47,641 nt of DNA. It comes from a virus. The notes beneath the pieces are model-generated. The model was not told the origin of the DNA. It worked only from the letters and a program-made list of their open reading frames with translations, and did no database searches. How positions within the stretch are numbered: the stretch's first letter is position 1; the number at the start of each line of letters is the position of its first letter. Shown one piece after another: positions 1 to 8,263 of this stretch. The stretch spans positions 1 through 47,641 of IMG/VR virus record IMGVR_UViG_3300044632_001580. One strand, given 5' to 3'. Made by a program: the position numbers and the translations under genes.

Positions 1-1439
1 TCAATTGAAATATAATCATTTAACATTCTATAATTTGATAAATAATTCGCAATGTTTTCTTGAATAGTATTTGATATTGAACTTGTTAACGTTCCATTAT
101 TATCATATGATAATATTTTAATTTTAATTTTATTTTCCTCTTCAACAATTGCAACTTTACCAGGTGCCCCGAATTTTGAAGGCATTGTGTTTATTAACGA
201 CTGATAGTCATTAATTGTCACAGCTCTTTGTTGTGCAGCAAAATTAAACGAAACATAGTTTCTAACTTCTTCAATACTAGGTGCGTCAGCCCCACCAATT
301 GCCGCAGTCACATTATTACATGAAAGAGAATTTACAACATTTGTATTAATTATTTGATTTGGTCCGTTCACAAAAAATGTAACTGTACCAATTTGATTTA
401 TAACATTAACACCTAAATTACTACCTGACCCTCCACCAATTCTATATTGAATAAACAATGTTGAATTAGCCTTTAATGTTGACCCTAAACCAAAATTATT
501 TTGGTACCTTGACAAATCAAGTGGTGTACCATTTCTTGCAAAATCACGTAATAAATCATCCGCAGATGTATTACCACCACCAAAAGTCATTTTACAATAA
601 CCTAAAGGTGTATATTCAGAAACAAATCTAGAATTTGTAATTATATATTTACCAACTTTAACACCTGGTTTATCTGAGACTTTAGTTGGGTCTTCTATAA
701 AAACTCTGTCTTCAGCCAAAGAATTAACTTCGTACCATTTGTTTGCAGGACTTAGAAAATCATCATATGAAGGAATACCATTATAATTTGTACCATCTTT
801 TAAAATTACACTTGTTATTGATAAGACATTTTGTTCAGGTAAAAACACTTCTAAAAATGGTCTCGCGTCTTGAGCGTTAACTGTCTTTCTAAAAACTTTA
901 GTAGTTCCATTAACAACAGTTTCTCTTTTTGTAATTGTATAATTTATTAAATTATTGTTATTATCAAAATTTGGTATTTTTAATCTATTAGGTCTTCCTA
1001 AAGAATTAAATGGCGATGAAAAATCAACATCATCAACAGTTTCAAATACTTGTCCACCACCAATAAATTGAGCTCCTCTCCTTAAAAATCCACAATATCT
1101 TAAATCTTCTTGGTCCCCCAACGCAGGTACAGTTATACTAATATCAAGTATTGCAACTGATGGTCTAACATTTGGAATTTTTAATCCATATGTTCTTGCG
1201 ATGTTATAAATTGAAGACCTTTGTTGTGCGTACTGTAATACCGTTTCTTGAATACTTCTATCAATATTATAGTAAAGGTTGTCAGTGACAGCGGCGTTCA
1301 AATCCATCATAACTGAAAAAATTGAAGCGTCGTTGAAATTTTGTACTACAGTCGGATAATACGTTTTTGTGTAATTAATAAGTTCGGTCCTTATCGCTTC
1401 AAAATCTTTTACTGTGTATGATATTTTTTTGTTGGCCAT
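1..1439 (-). CDS. 6: Baseplate wedge protein, gp6/baseplate J-like (3' part cut by window edge)
   Basis: The reading frame is open from an ATG at 1439 to the window edge, giving about 479 visible residues without the C-terminus. The start (MANKKISYTVKDFEAIRTEL) and the following segment NDASIFSVMMDLNAAVTDNL match the entry pattern of T4 gp6/baseplate J-like wedge proteins, which form the ring clamping the tail hub. A later stretch, PSIEEVRNYVSFNFAAQQRA followed by VTINDYQSLI, is the usual baseplate-J core motif around residues 390-430. It lies four bases after the gp25-like gene on the same strand, as expected for wedge partners that bind each other. No Shine-Dalgarno sequence is seen; the leader is A/T only. 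Family assignment is from motif memory; the product is almost certainly a wedge protein. Confidence 0.85.
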   Translation of the reverse strand, partial: MANKKISYTVKDFEAIRTELINYTKTYYPTVVQNFNDASIFSVMMDLNAAVTDNLYYNIDRSIQETVLQYAQQRSSIYNIARTYGLKIPNVRPSVAILDISITVPALGDQEDLRYCGFLRRGAQFIGGGQVFETVDDVDFSSPFNSLGRPNRLKIPNFDNNNNLINYTITKRETVVNGTTKVFRKTVNAQDARPFLEVFLPEQNVLSITSVILKDGTNYNGIPSYDDFLSPANKWYEVNSLAEDRVFIEDPTKVSDKPGVKVGKYIITNSRFVSEYTPLGYCKMTFGGGNTSADDLLRDFARNGTPLDLSRYQNNFGLGSTLKANSTLFIQYRIGGGSGSNLGVNVINQIGTVTFFVNGPNQIINTNVVNSLSCNNVTAAIGGADAPSIEEVRNYVSFNFAAQQRAVTINDYQSLINTMPSKFGAPGKVAIVEEENKIKIKILSYDNNGTLTSSISNTIQENIANYLSNYRMLNDYISI

Positions 1440-1443
1440 ATTT

Positions 1444-1905
1444 TTAAATATTAATTATGACAAAGTCACTACTTTCAAAAGTATTGTTTTTTATTTTATA
1501 ATCAATCCTAACTTTTGCAGTATAGTCTCTAACCCCTTGTCCGGGTATATTATAAGTATTATTAATTACCGTACCATTACTTAATACTACTTTATCAAAC
1601 TCTTCATCTGTTGCCGCGTAAACTTTAACTGAGGTAATAAGTAAATTTGGCATATAAGTTTCACAAGCGGTTCTAATATCAGATTCAATATCCCCAAAAG
1701 AAAGTCCGTCTAAAGGATTGAAAATATATTCATAAATTCTTGTACCAAATTCAGGTAAAAAATATCTTGAGCCTTTTCTAGTTAAGATTAAATGTATTAA
1801 ACTACTTCTAATTTCTTCATCAGAAGTTTCTGACAAATCTAAATAGAACCCATATGGAGAATCTCTAAATGGAAAATTAATACCGTATGTTATTGGGCTT
1901 GGCAT
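1444..1905 (-). CDS. 25: Baseplate wedge protein gp25 (GPW/gp25 family)
   Basis: This 153-aa protein has the gp25 fold signature: an early PFRDSPYGFYLDLS segment, DEEIRSSLIHLILTRKGSRY around residues 29-48, and the PEFGTRIYEYIFNPLD motif around 51-66. Gp25 is a lysozyme-like but non-enzymatic wedge component that contacts gp6 and helps nucleate the sheath. The length is close to T4 gp25 (132 aa), with a longer C-terminus. The downstream gp6-like gene starts four bases after its stop, so the two are probably cotranscribed. A TATATTTAT element five bases before the ATG is a candidate late promoter. Confident family call. Confidence 0.9.
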   Translation of the reverse strand: MPSPITYGINFPFRDSPYGFYLDLSETSDEEIRSSLIHLILTRKGSRYFLPEFGTRIYEYIFNPLDGLSFGDIESDIRTACETYMPNLLITSVKVYAATDEEFDKVVLSNGTVINNTYNIPGQGVRDYTAKVRIDYKIKNNTFESSDFVIINI

Positions 1906-1910
1906 ATTAC

Positions 1911-1919
1911 ATAAATATA
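1911..1919 (-). promoter_or_regulatory. Candidate late promoter element TATATTTAT before gp25
   Basis: The coding strand reads TATATTTAT five bases before the gp25 start codon. The same core (TATTTAT) recurs before at least eleven other late or accessory genes in this window. Function is inferred from recurrence only. Confidence 0.45.
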
Positions 1920-1966
1920 ATGTTGTAAAATTTTAAATAAAATAAAAAATCCCAATATGTATTGAC

Positions 1967-2158
1967 TCAAATCAAAACAATAATTTTACCATTAATAGTT
2001 TTTGGAATATTGTTTTCGTATTCAAATTCTACAAATTTTTGTTTTAACAAGTATTCTGTTATAAAATCGTTAATTGGATAATAATTTAAACAATCCACGA
2101 TTAGTTTTTCTTTTGAGGTGTACTTATAATACCCTACCTCATAGTCCCATATCGTCAA
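1967..2158 (-). CDS. Small hypothetical protein overlapping the flavoprotein gene end
   Basis: This frame encodes about 63 residues if translation starts at the TTG at 2158, overlapping the last 20 bases of the upstream flavoprotein gene. The visible body (DYEVGYYKYTSKEKLIVDCL and on) has a natural, mixed composition with no low-complexity character, and it fills most of an otherwise empty 230-base interval in a densely packed genome. There is no ATG in the non-overlapping part. It therefore needs a TTG start with translational coupling, or a start further inside the flavoprotein gene (the frame is open to 2350). I do not recognise the protein. It may also be a fragment or non-coding. Confidence 0.4.
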   Translation of the reverse strand: MTIWDYEVGYYKYTSKEKLIVDCLNYYPINDFITEYLLKQKFVEFEYENNIPKTINGKIIVLI

Positions 2159-2906
2159 TGAATTTTTTGTGGGACTTTTTGTAAGAAGATTTACTTTCGT
2201 CATTAACATCTGTTGTATATTGCCAATTCCAATATAGTTTCTTATTCGGTTTAAATCCATAGAATTTGTGAGCATCCATTTGAGTTTCTGTAACATTCTC
2301 ACCATTCCAATTTTGTCCAACACAAATAAATCCTGTTTCAATATCTTCAACTATATTTTTTTCACCTAAAGTAGTATGTCGGGTTTCAATCCAATTTAAT
2401 CTTTCAATCAAATTTTGATAAAACATATTAGCTTGTCCCCATCTTACTGAACTAAAGAATATAACTGCGTCAGATTCAAAAAGTTCTTTAGATATTTTCC
2501 AAAGTTCATCTGTTTTATTGTTTAAACTCGCCCAACATCTGTGATATCCTGAAGGATTTTTCTTATCATCTTTAAGTAACGATTTTAAAAGTCCACAAGT
2601 GTTACCTTCTTTTCTCGACACATTACCTTCACAAGGAAAAATCTTGAGTTCTGAAACATCAATAAAAACTGATTTATCACCTAATTCTTCATTCAAATAC
2701 ATTGCGATTAATTTTGATTTAGGTACGTCGACTTTTTTAGGGTCCCAATTAAACCTATTTGAACAACTTAACAATAAAACTTTTTTCTTATTTTTTAAAA
2801 TGTCTAAAGTCTCTTTTAGTTTTTTTGCACCATCCTCTTGCACTAAATCTTCCAAAAGCATCATTTTTCTTATTTTCTCAATTTCTTCCTGAATAATATT
2901 AGACAT
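2139..2906 (-). CDS. Flavodoxin-fold NAD(P)H-dependent FMN reductase-like protein with extra N-terminal peptide
   Basis: A 255-aa protein. After an N-terminal extension of about 40 residues it enters a flavodoxin-like fold with a beta-strand and phosphate-loop segment (KKVLLLSCSNRFNWDPKK). A Cys-bearing segment follows (IFPCEGNVSRKEGNTCG), then the core strand SDAVIFFSSVRWGQANMFYQ, typical of WrbA/FMN-reductase relatives that bind FMN and reduce quinones, metals or FMN. The extension (MSNIIQEEIEKIRKMMLLED) is amphipathic and contains LLE followed by D, matching the (L/I)-x-E prohead protease consensus known from T4. This suggests, but does not prove, packaging in the head. The gene is an isolated unit: a terminator after nrdA and its own TATTTAT element lie just upstream. 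A NrdI role is unlikely because the adjacent reductase keeps a class Ia tyrosine. Confidence 0.75.
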   Translation of the reverse strand: MSNIIQEEIEKIRKMMLLEDLVQEDGAKKLKETLDILKNKKKVLLLSCSNRFNWDPKKVDVPKSKLIAMYLNEELGDKSVFIDVSELKIFPCEGNVSRKEGNTCGLLKSLLKDDKKNPSGYHRCWASLNNKTDELWKISKELFESDAVIFFSSVRWGQANMFYQNLIERLNWIETRHTTLGEKNIVEDIETGFICVGQNWNGENVTETQMDAHKFYGFKPNKKLYWNWQYTTDVNDESKSSYKKSHKKFIDDMGL

Positions 2907-2909
2907 ACC

Positions 2910-2918
2910 GATAAATAG
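2910..2918 (-). promoter_or_regulatory. Candidate late promoter element CTATTTATC before flavoprotein gene
   Basis: The coding strand reads CTATTTATC, ending three bases before the ATG. It lies between the nrdA terminator and the flavoprotein start, so this gene probably has its own transcript. It shares the TATTTAT core with other late-gene leaders here. Confidence 0.4.
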
Positions 2919-2927
2919 TTTATAAAC

Positions 2928-2954
2928 AAAAAAAATCCCGACCTAGCTCGGGAT
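2928..2954 (-). terminator. Rho-independent terminator after nrdA
   Basis: On the minus strand a perfect 7-bp stem (ATCCCGA with TCGGGAT) closes a 6-base loop and is followed by an uninterrupted T run. It starts about 24 bases past the nrdA stop codon and ends before the flavoprotein promoter element. Confidence 0.85.
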
Positions 2955-2977
2955 AACACATCGGATGTTTTAAAAAT

Positions 2978-5410
2978 TTAAGATGAACAACCAAAACAAT
3001 CAAAATCACTATTCTCAGGTTTTGGAGGTAAATTCATATAACTGTAGTCTACCTTTGGTGGTTCTGGTGTAGGATTTGGTTTATTAATTTTTGAAGTATC
3101 AATCGCCAAATGTTTAGCCCCTGTTGAGATTGCCTTTGTTCTAACATAATAACAAAGTGTTTTCAATCCCTTTTCCCATCCATAGAAATGTGATGATGAA
3201 ATCTTTGACAATGTTGGGTTACCCATATAGATATTCATTGATTGTGATTGGTCAATAAACGGAGCTCTGTCGGCCGCCATTTCAATCAATGATTTTTGTG
3301 AGATTTCCCAAATTGTTTTATACTTGTTAATTAAGTGCTCAATTCTTTTAACTTTTGAATTGTACTTCTTATCTTCTTGGTCAAGGTAGTTGTTGAAATT
3401 AATGTTTTGGATTGAACCTTCGTTCATTATGATTTCGTTTTTCAAATCCTCACACCAAATTCCAATCTTTTCAAAGTCATTAATCAAATACTTGTTAACA
3501 ATCATAATCTCTCCACCAACTACACGTCTGTTAAAGATTGCTGAGTGAGCGGGTTCTGTCATTTCATATGAACCTGTAATCTTCGCTGAAGATGCTACAG
3601 GCATTTGAGCTGTAAATAATGAGTTACAAACACCATATTTACTAACATTCTGTTTAAGAATTCCCCAAGGCCATCTTCCTGATAACTCATCTTCTTTTAA
3701 TCCCCACATATCAAATTGGAACACTCCTTCTGACATTGGTGACCCTTCAAAGTGAACGTATGGTTCATACTTACCATCCATACACAATCTGTTACTTTCA
3801 GTGATTGCCGCGAAATAGATTGTTTCAAAAATCTCTTTATTCAACTTACGAGCTTCATCAGATGTGAAGATGTAATCCATCAAATAGAATACGTCAGCAA
3901 GTCCTTGTGTTCCGATAGCAATTGCTCTTTGTTCCAGTCCACCCTTACGACCTTTTTCAGTTGAGTAATTGTTGATGTTAACAACTTTGTTTAACGCTCT
4001 TACAACTTTACGAGTTTCTTCGTATAACCCATTAAAATCAAACTCACCATCTTTTACATAGTTCTTTAACACCATAGATGAAAGAGTACAGATTGCAGTT
4101 GTATTCTCGTCAGTATATTGGTAAATCTCATTACAAAGATTTGATTGTTTAATTACACCAATATTCTGATGATTTGTCTTTTTGTTAGCATTGTCTTTAG
4201 AACAAAGATATGGAACACCAGTTTCAATTTGAGATTCAATAATCTTATTCCAAATTTCTTGGGCCTTAACTTTCTTACCTAATCCTAACTCAACTGCCTT
4301 GTCGTAATTTGACTCATATTCATCACCATAAGATTCTTGTAACGGTTTGATACCCGCTTTAACAATATCATTAGGACAGAATAAATACCAATTGTCATTG
4401 TTCTTAACCGCATTCATAAAGTTGTCAGGAATCCAAAGTGCGGTGAACAAATCACGAGCTCTCAATTCCTCAGCACCTGTGTTCTTTTTAATATCCAATA
4501 AATCAAAGATATCTTTATGCCAAGGTTCCAAGTAAATTGCTGCGGAACCTGGTCTACGTCCTTGTTGGTTAAAGAAACGAAGTGACTCGTTAACAATCTT
4601 CAAATACTTTAACAATCCACCAGCATATCCTCCAGAAGATGTTATACGACTCTCCTTACTACGAATGTTAGACATTGATAGTCCGATACCCGCAGCGTCT
4701 GATGAATAGGTTGAGATGTCTCTCATAGTATTTAACAAACCTTCACGAGAATCCGAATCGTTATAATGAAGAACACAAGACGCCAATTGTGGAACCTTTG
4801 TTCCAGCATTAATCATAATCGGGGTTGCCGGAGATATTCTTTGGGTGGATAAAGCTTGGTAATATTCCATAGCCTCTTCAAATGTATTGGTCACCCAAAG
4901 AGCAACTCTCATGTACATATGTTGTGGTCTTTCAACAACTTTTCCATTTGGTAGTTTTAACAAGTACATTTCGGCGAGTGACCTCCAAGCAAAATAGTCA
5001 AAGTTATAATCATTATCGTGATTAATTACCTCATCAATTTTACTAGGCCCATAAGATTCGACAATCTCCATTAATTCATTACTTACAATACCATCAACGT
5101 GTAAGGTATGCATCGTATTTGAAAAACTTGGGTCAGTTTCTTTGTGGTATGACGAGATTGCAACAGATGAAGCTAAACGAGAGTAATCGTGATGACTACC
5201 TGTAAACGCCGCAGCAATTTCATAAATTAACTTATCTAAATCTTTGGTAGTGATAACCCCTTCAGTTGGTACTGAAGTGATTACTTTAATAAAGATTTCG
5301 TCAGAATTAACATTTAAACCTTTTGAGGCTCGTTTAATTCTTTGATAAATTTTCTGTGGATTAAACGACGCATCGTCCCCACTACGTTTTTTAATTCTTA
5401 ATGACATCAT
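2978..5410 (-). CDS. nrdA: Ribonucleoside-diphosphate reductase class I, large (alpha) subunit
   Basis: An 810-aa catalytic subunit that reduces ribonucleoside diphosphates to dNTP precursors for phage replication. An ATP-cone-like allosteric domain occupies roughly residues 1-95 (KRSGDDASFNPQKIYQRIKR). Catalytic features are visible: redox Cys212 in QLASCVLH, the N424/C426/E428 site in SNLCNEIY, the second redox Cys441 in AICTLSSM, the radical-transfer tyrosine pair Y754/Y755 in LCYYVRTK, and the C-terminal shuttle pair C805/C808 in DCFGCSS. All essential residues are present, so it should be active. The motif spellings resemble the eukaryote/Bacteroidota-like branch rather than E. coli NrdA. 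nrdB lies 19 bases upstream in the same operon, and a terminator follows. Confidence 0.97.
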   Translation of the reverse strand: MMSLRIKKRSGDDASFNPQKIYQRIKRASKGLNVNSDEIFIKVITSVPTEGVITTKDLDKLIYEIAAAFTGSHHDYSRLASSVAISSYHKETDPSFSNTMHTLHVDGIVSNELMEIVESYGPSKIDEVINHDNDYNFDYFAWRSLAEMYLLKLPNGKVVERPQHMYMRVALWVTNTFEEAMEYYQALSTQRISPATPIMINAGTKVPQLASCVLHYNDSDSREGLLNTMRDISTYSSDAAGIGLSMSNIRSKESRITSSGGYAGGLLKYLKIVNESLRFFNQQGRRPGSAAIYLEPWHKDIFDLLDIKKNTGAEELRARDLFTALWIPDNFMNAVKNNDNWYLFCPNDIVKAGIKPLQESYGDEYESNYDKAVELGLGKKVKAQEIWNKIIESQIETGVPYLCSKDNANKKTNHQNIGVIKQSNLCNEIYQYTDENTTAICTLSSMVLKNYVKDGEFDFNGLYEETRKVVRALNKVVNINNYSTEKGRKGGLEQRAIAIGTQGLADVFYLMDYIFTSDEARKLNKEIFETIYFAAITESNRLCMDGKYEPYVHFEGSPMSEGVFQFDMWGLKEDELSGRWPWGILKQNVSKYGVCNSLFTAQMPVASSAKITGSYEMTEPAHSAIFNRRVVGGEIMIVNKYLINDFEKIGIWCEDLKNEIIMNEGSIQNINFNNYLDQEDKKYNSKVKRIEHLINKYKTIWEISQKSLIEMAADRAPFIDQSQSMNIYMGNPTLSKISSSHFYGWEKGLKTLCYYVRTKAISTGAKHLAIDTSKINKPNPTPEPPKVDYSYMNLPPKPENSDFDCFGCSS

Positions 5411-5429
5411 AGTTTAAAAAGATAGTAAA

Positions 5430-6377
5430 TTAAAAGTCATCAGTAAAGGAGAGAGTCTCATTTAACTTTGCTTTTTGATATTCAACTGTACGTGATTCAA
5501 AGAAGTTACCCTTTGTTTCAACTGCAATTTGTTCCATAAATTTAAATGGTTGTTCAACATTAAATTGTTTTTTACAACCAAACTTAATTAATAATCCATC
5601 AACAACAAACTCAAGGTATTGTTTCATAAGATTTGAATTCATACCAATAAGTGAAACTGGTAATGATTCTGTGATGAATTCTTTTTCAATTTCAAGAGCC
5701 GACAATAAAATCTCTTTAATTCTTTTTTCACTTGGTTTTTCTTCTACGTGATTATTCAATAAATGAATTGCAAAATCACAATGTAAATTTTCATCTTTAA
5801 AGATTAAAGAATTAGCATTACACAATCCTTGCATAATTCCACGAGACTTTAACCAAAAGATTGAACAAAACGAACCTGAAAAGAAAATACCCTCAACCGC
5901 GGCAAATGCCACCAACCTTTCTTGGAAGGATGCGTTTTCAATCCAATCCAAAGCCCATTTAGCTTTCTTTTGAACTGCCGGTAGGTTATCCAAAGCTGTA
6001 AAACATTTGTTTTTTTCCTCTTCATTTGAGATATAAGTATCAATCAATAATGAGTACATTAACGAGTGAATGTTTTCCATTGCAAGTTGTATTCCATAGA
6101 AAAATTTAGCCTCGGGATACTGAACCTCTCTATAAAAATTTTCAGCCAAATTTTCGTTAACGATACCGTCGGATGCCGCAAAAAATGAAAGAATATTTTT
6201 AATAAAATATTGTTCGTTTTCTGAAAGATTTTCCCAATCTCTAATATCACCACTTAAATCAACTTCTTCCGCAGTCCAAAACGCGGCTTGGTGCATTTTA
6301 TAATATTCCCATATATCATTGTATTGGATTGGGAATATCACAAATCTGTTTGGGTTCTCTTTTAATATTTTTTCCAT
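5430..6377 (-). CDS. nrdB: Ribonucleotide reductase class I, small (beta, radical-bearing) subunit
   Basis: A 315-aa diiron/tyrosyl-radical subunit. Metal ligands are all visible: D40 in EEVDLSGD, E101 and H104 in [10 protein letters not shown]162 in VEGIFFSG, and E196 and H199 in DENLHCDF. Y108, four residues after H104, is the expected radical tyrosine, so this is a subclass Ia/eukaryote-like enzyme and not a tyrosine-less variant. The C-terminus ends in SFTDDF, the type of acidic-aromatic tail used to dock on the large subunit. The gene precedes nrdA and follows the gp41-like helicase gene, linking dNTP supply to replication. The leader is A/T-rich and lacks both a Shine-Dalgarno sequence and the TATTTAT element. 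Confidence 0.97.
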   Translation of the reverse strand: MEKILKENPNRFVIFPIQYNDIWEYYKMHQAAFWTAEEVDLSGDIRDWENLSENEQYFIKNILSFFAASDGIVNENLAENFYREVQYPEAKFFYGIQLAMENIHSLMYSLLIDTYISNEEEKNKCFTALDNLPAVQKKAKWALDWIENASFQERLVAFAAVEGIFFSGSFCSIFWLKSRGIMQGLCNANSLIFKDENLHCDFAIHLLNNHVEEKPSEKRIKEILLSALEIEKEFITESLPVSLIGMNSNLMKQYLEFVVDGLLIKFGCKKQFNVEQPFKFMEQIAVETKGNFFESRTVEYQKAKLNETLSFTDDF

Positions 6378-6404
6378 ATTTTTAATTTATTTCTGTTTTA
6401 ATAA

Positions 6405-7775
6405 TTATACTTGTTGTTGTTTTCTTTTCTCCATAATCTCCTTAATTCTGTTTCTTTTTTGTTCTTCTTTTTGTTCTTCAAGTCCCAAGAATGTTACAGA
6501 ACTTTCTGTATCAATATCCAACATTTCGTTGTTGAACTTACAGTTTTCAAATACTACCCCATCTTTACCGATACGAGATTTTGTAATGGCAATTGTTGCA
6601 AGATTTAACTCTTTTTGTTGTAGTGACTTCGCTACAGTAATGATGACGTGTCCAACTTGAGCCTTTTTGATTGACCCACCCATTTGGTCTGTAGTTACAA
6701 CATCTGATGATATTGAACTTCTGTTACCTTGTGTCGCTGTCCATCCTACAATATTTAATTCATGACACATAGCCTCAAATGCTCTCATAACTGAACCCTC
6801 ACTTTTCCATTCATCTTCCAAAGCTTTTTCAGGAGTTACACAATCAATATAATCCAAAATAATCATATCAATATGAGTACCATCGGCAATCATCTTACGA
6901 ATTTGATTTTTAATTTGACTCATAGTAAATGTGTCAGATTGTAATTTTTTAAGAATTAATTTGTTAGACATCTTCTCTTCAATCTCAGCAACCTTTTTTA
7001 ACACCTCATCTTTATGTGTACTAAGGTCATCAGGAGCAATACCTGTCCAACAAGTAAAATGTTTTCTTTGGATAATTTTTGGGTTATCCTCAAAAAATAC
7101 CTGTAATACATTAAACCCTAAATTAAACGCATTGTTTGCAATCTTTGTAGTTAGAGTTGATTTACCAACACCTGTAGGTGCAAGTATTACCCCAATCTCC
7201 CCTTTTGCTAACCCACCTTTAAGTAAGTTGTCAATACCCGGTATTCCCATAGGAATTGGGTGTCTATAATCATCCGCTAATACATCTTCTAAGTTTTCAA
7301 ACACATCACCAGTTCCTTTATCAACATTACCAACTTGTAATGCCTCTCGAACCATTTCTTCTAATGTGTCATAATTTTCAAACTCACCGTGGTCTATAAT
7401 TTTTTTAGCCTTTTCCATCACTTTCTGTAACTCTTGTTGTTTACAGAATTTTAAAGCCTTTTCTTGAACAAATTGTACCCCACTTTCATCAATATTTTTT
7501 ATATCAGAAATTGTATCAAGAGTTATTTTTAACAATAACTCCTGAGCAATTTCACTTTTAGCTACTTGATTAAGAGTATCAAAACTTGGCGAATGCTCAA
7601 ATTTTTGATAATACTCTTTCACCATTTGAACAATAAGTTTAAAGTATTTGTTTTCGAAGTAAGATGGTTCTAAAACTCCAACGATGGAATGGGCGAAATC
7701 CTTATCAACAATAAGTTGATTTAGAAGTTGTAACTGAAATTGATTTCCTAAGTATTCAAAATTTTTGTCCGCCAT
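6405..7775 (-). CDS. 41: Replicative DNA helicase, T4 gp41 / DnaB family
   Basis: A 456-aa hexameric helicase. An N-terminal helical domain (residues about 1-155, starting YLGNQFQLQLLNQLIVDKDF) is followed by the RecA-type ATPase core: Walker A APTGVGKST at 199-207, the FFED segment at 227-230 with the catalytic glutamate, and Walker B IDMIILDYID near 302-311. The later TQGNRSS/DQMGGSIKKAQ segments are the sensor and DNA-loop region. The protein unwinds the lagging-strand template ahead of the polymerase and couples to primase; no primase is in this window. The ATG is preceded by AAAGGAATT, the only vaguely Shine-Dalgarno-like leader noticed here. It begins the helicase-nrdB-nrdA run on the minus strand. 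Confidence 0.93.
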   Translation of the reverse strand: MADKNFEYLGNQFQLQLLNQLIVDKDFAHSIVGVLEPSYFENKYFKLIVQMVKEYYQKFEHSPSFDTLNQVAKSEIAQELLLKITLDTISDIKNIDESGVQFVQEKALKFCKQQELQKVMEKAKKIIDHGEFENYDTLEEMVREALQVGNVDKGTGDVFENLEDVLADDYRHPIPMGIPGIDNLLKGGLAKGEIGVILAPTGVGKSTLTTKIANNAFNLGFNVLQVFFEDNPKIIQRKHFTCWTGIAPDDLSTHKDEVLKKVAEIEEKMSNKLILKKLQSDTFTMSQIKNQIRKMIADGTHIDMIILDYIDCVTPEKALEDEWKSEGSVMRAFEAMCHELNIVGWTATQGNRSSISSDVVTTDQMGGSIKKAQVGHVIITVAKSLQQKELNLATIAITKSRIGKDGVVFENCKFNNEMLDIDTESSVTFLGLEEQKEEQKRNRIKEIMEKRKQQQV

Positions 7776-7799
7776 AATTCCTTTTTTTATTAAATATCT

Positions 7800-8252
7800 T
7801 TAAACTAAAGAGTAACCCATATATTCGTGTGTTAAATTTTTACTTGACAAAACTTCTGTCAAATCATTTAAAACACCTTTTAAATAAGGTCTAACATCAA
7901 CCGTATATCTAACTTTAGGTGGGTACGGTTTAGCATCAAATACCTGATGATATAATACTTTATCTCCATTTTTAATATAAACATTGAATACTTCGGGTCC
8001 GTCAGTAAATGATGTATTCAAAACTTCAGGGTCTTCTGTAATTTGATACTGATTGTCAAGCATGTAACTTACAGATTTCATTTTGAAATTGTGTTTTAAT
8101 TCATTGACAAAATTATCAACCAAGTCAATTAAATCCGCGGAACGATGCGAATTTGGGTTATACCCTTTTACATTAAAAAATCTCTGAACAATAAAATTGT
8201 TGTTCACTGTCATCAGAAACTCTAGTTTCGTAATGTCTTGTTGTTCTCTCAT
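7800..8252 (-). CDS. Hypothetical protein in replication operon
   Basis: About 150 aa starting at the ATG at 8252 (MREQQDITKLEFLMTVNNNF). The frame is open further upstream to 8324, but that would overlap the exonuclease gene, and the extra residues are a Lys-rich run read through an A-rich leader, so the shorter start is preferred. The protein is soluble, mixed alpha/beta in appearance, with no transmembrane segment. A DITKLEFLMTVNNNFIVQRF segment opens it and TVDVRPYLKGVLNDLTEVLS lies near the end. I do not recognise it. Its place between RNase H and the helicase suggests a replication accessory role, but this is context only. Confidence 0.75.
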   Translation of the reverse strand: MREQQDITKLEFLMTVNNNFIVQRFFNVKGYNPNSHRSADLIDLVDNFVNELKHNFKMKSVSYMLDNQYQITEDPEVLNTSFTDGPEVFNVYIKNGDKVLYHQVFDAKPYPPKVRYTVDVRPYLKGVLNDLTEVLSSKNLTHEYMGYSLV

Positions 8253-8263
8253 AATTGTTTTTT

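Noticed and set aside
2139-2906. Flavoprotein as NrdI partner of the ribonucleotide reductase
   Set aside because: The neighbouring NrdB keeps the class Ia-type tyrosine and ligands, NrdI belongs to class Ib systems, and this protein is longer and has a terminator between it and nrdA.
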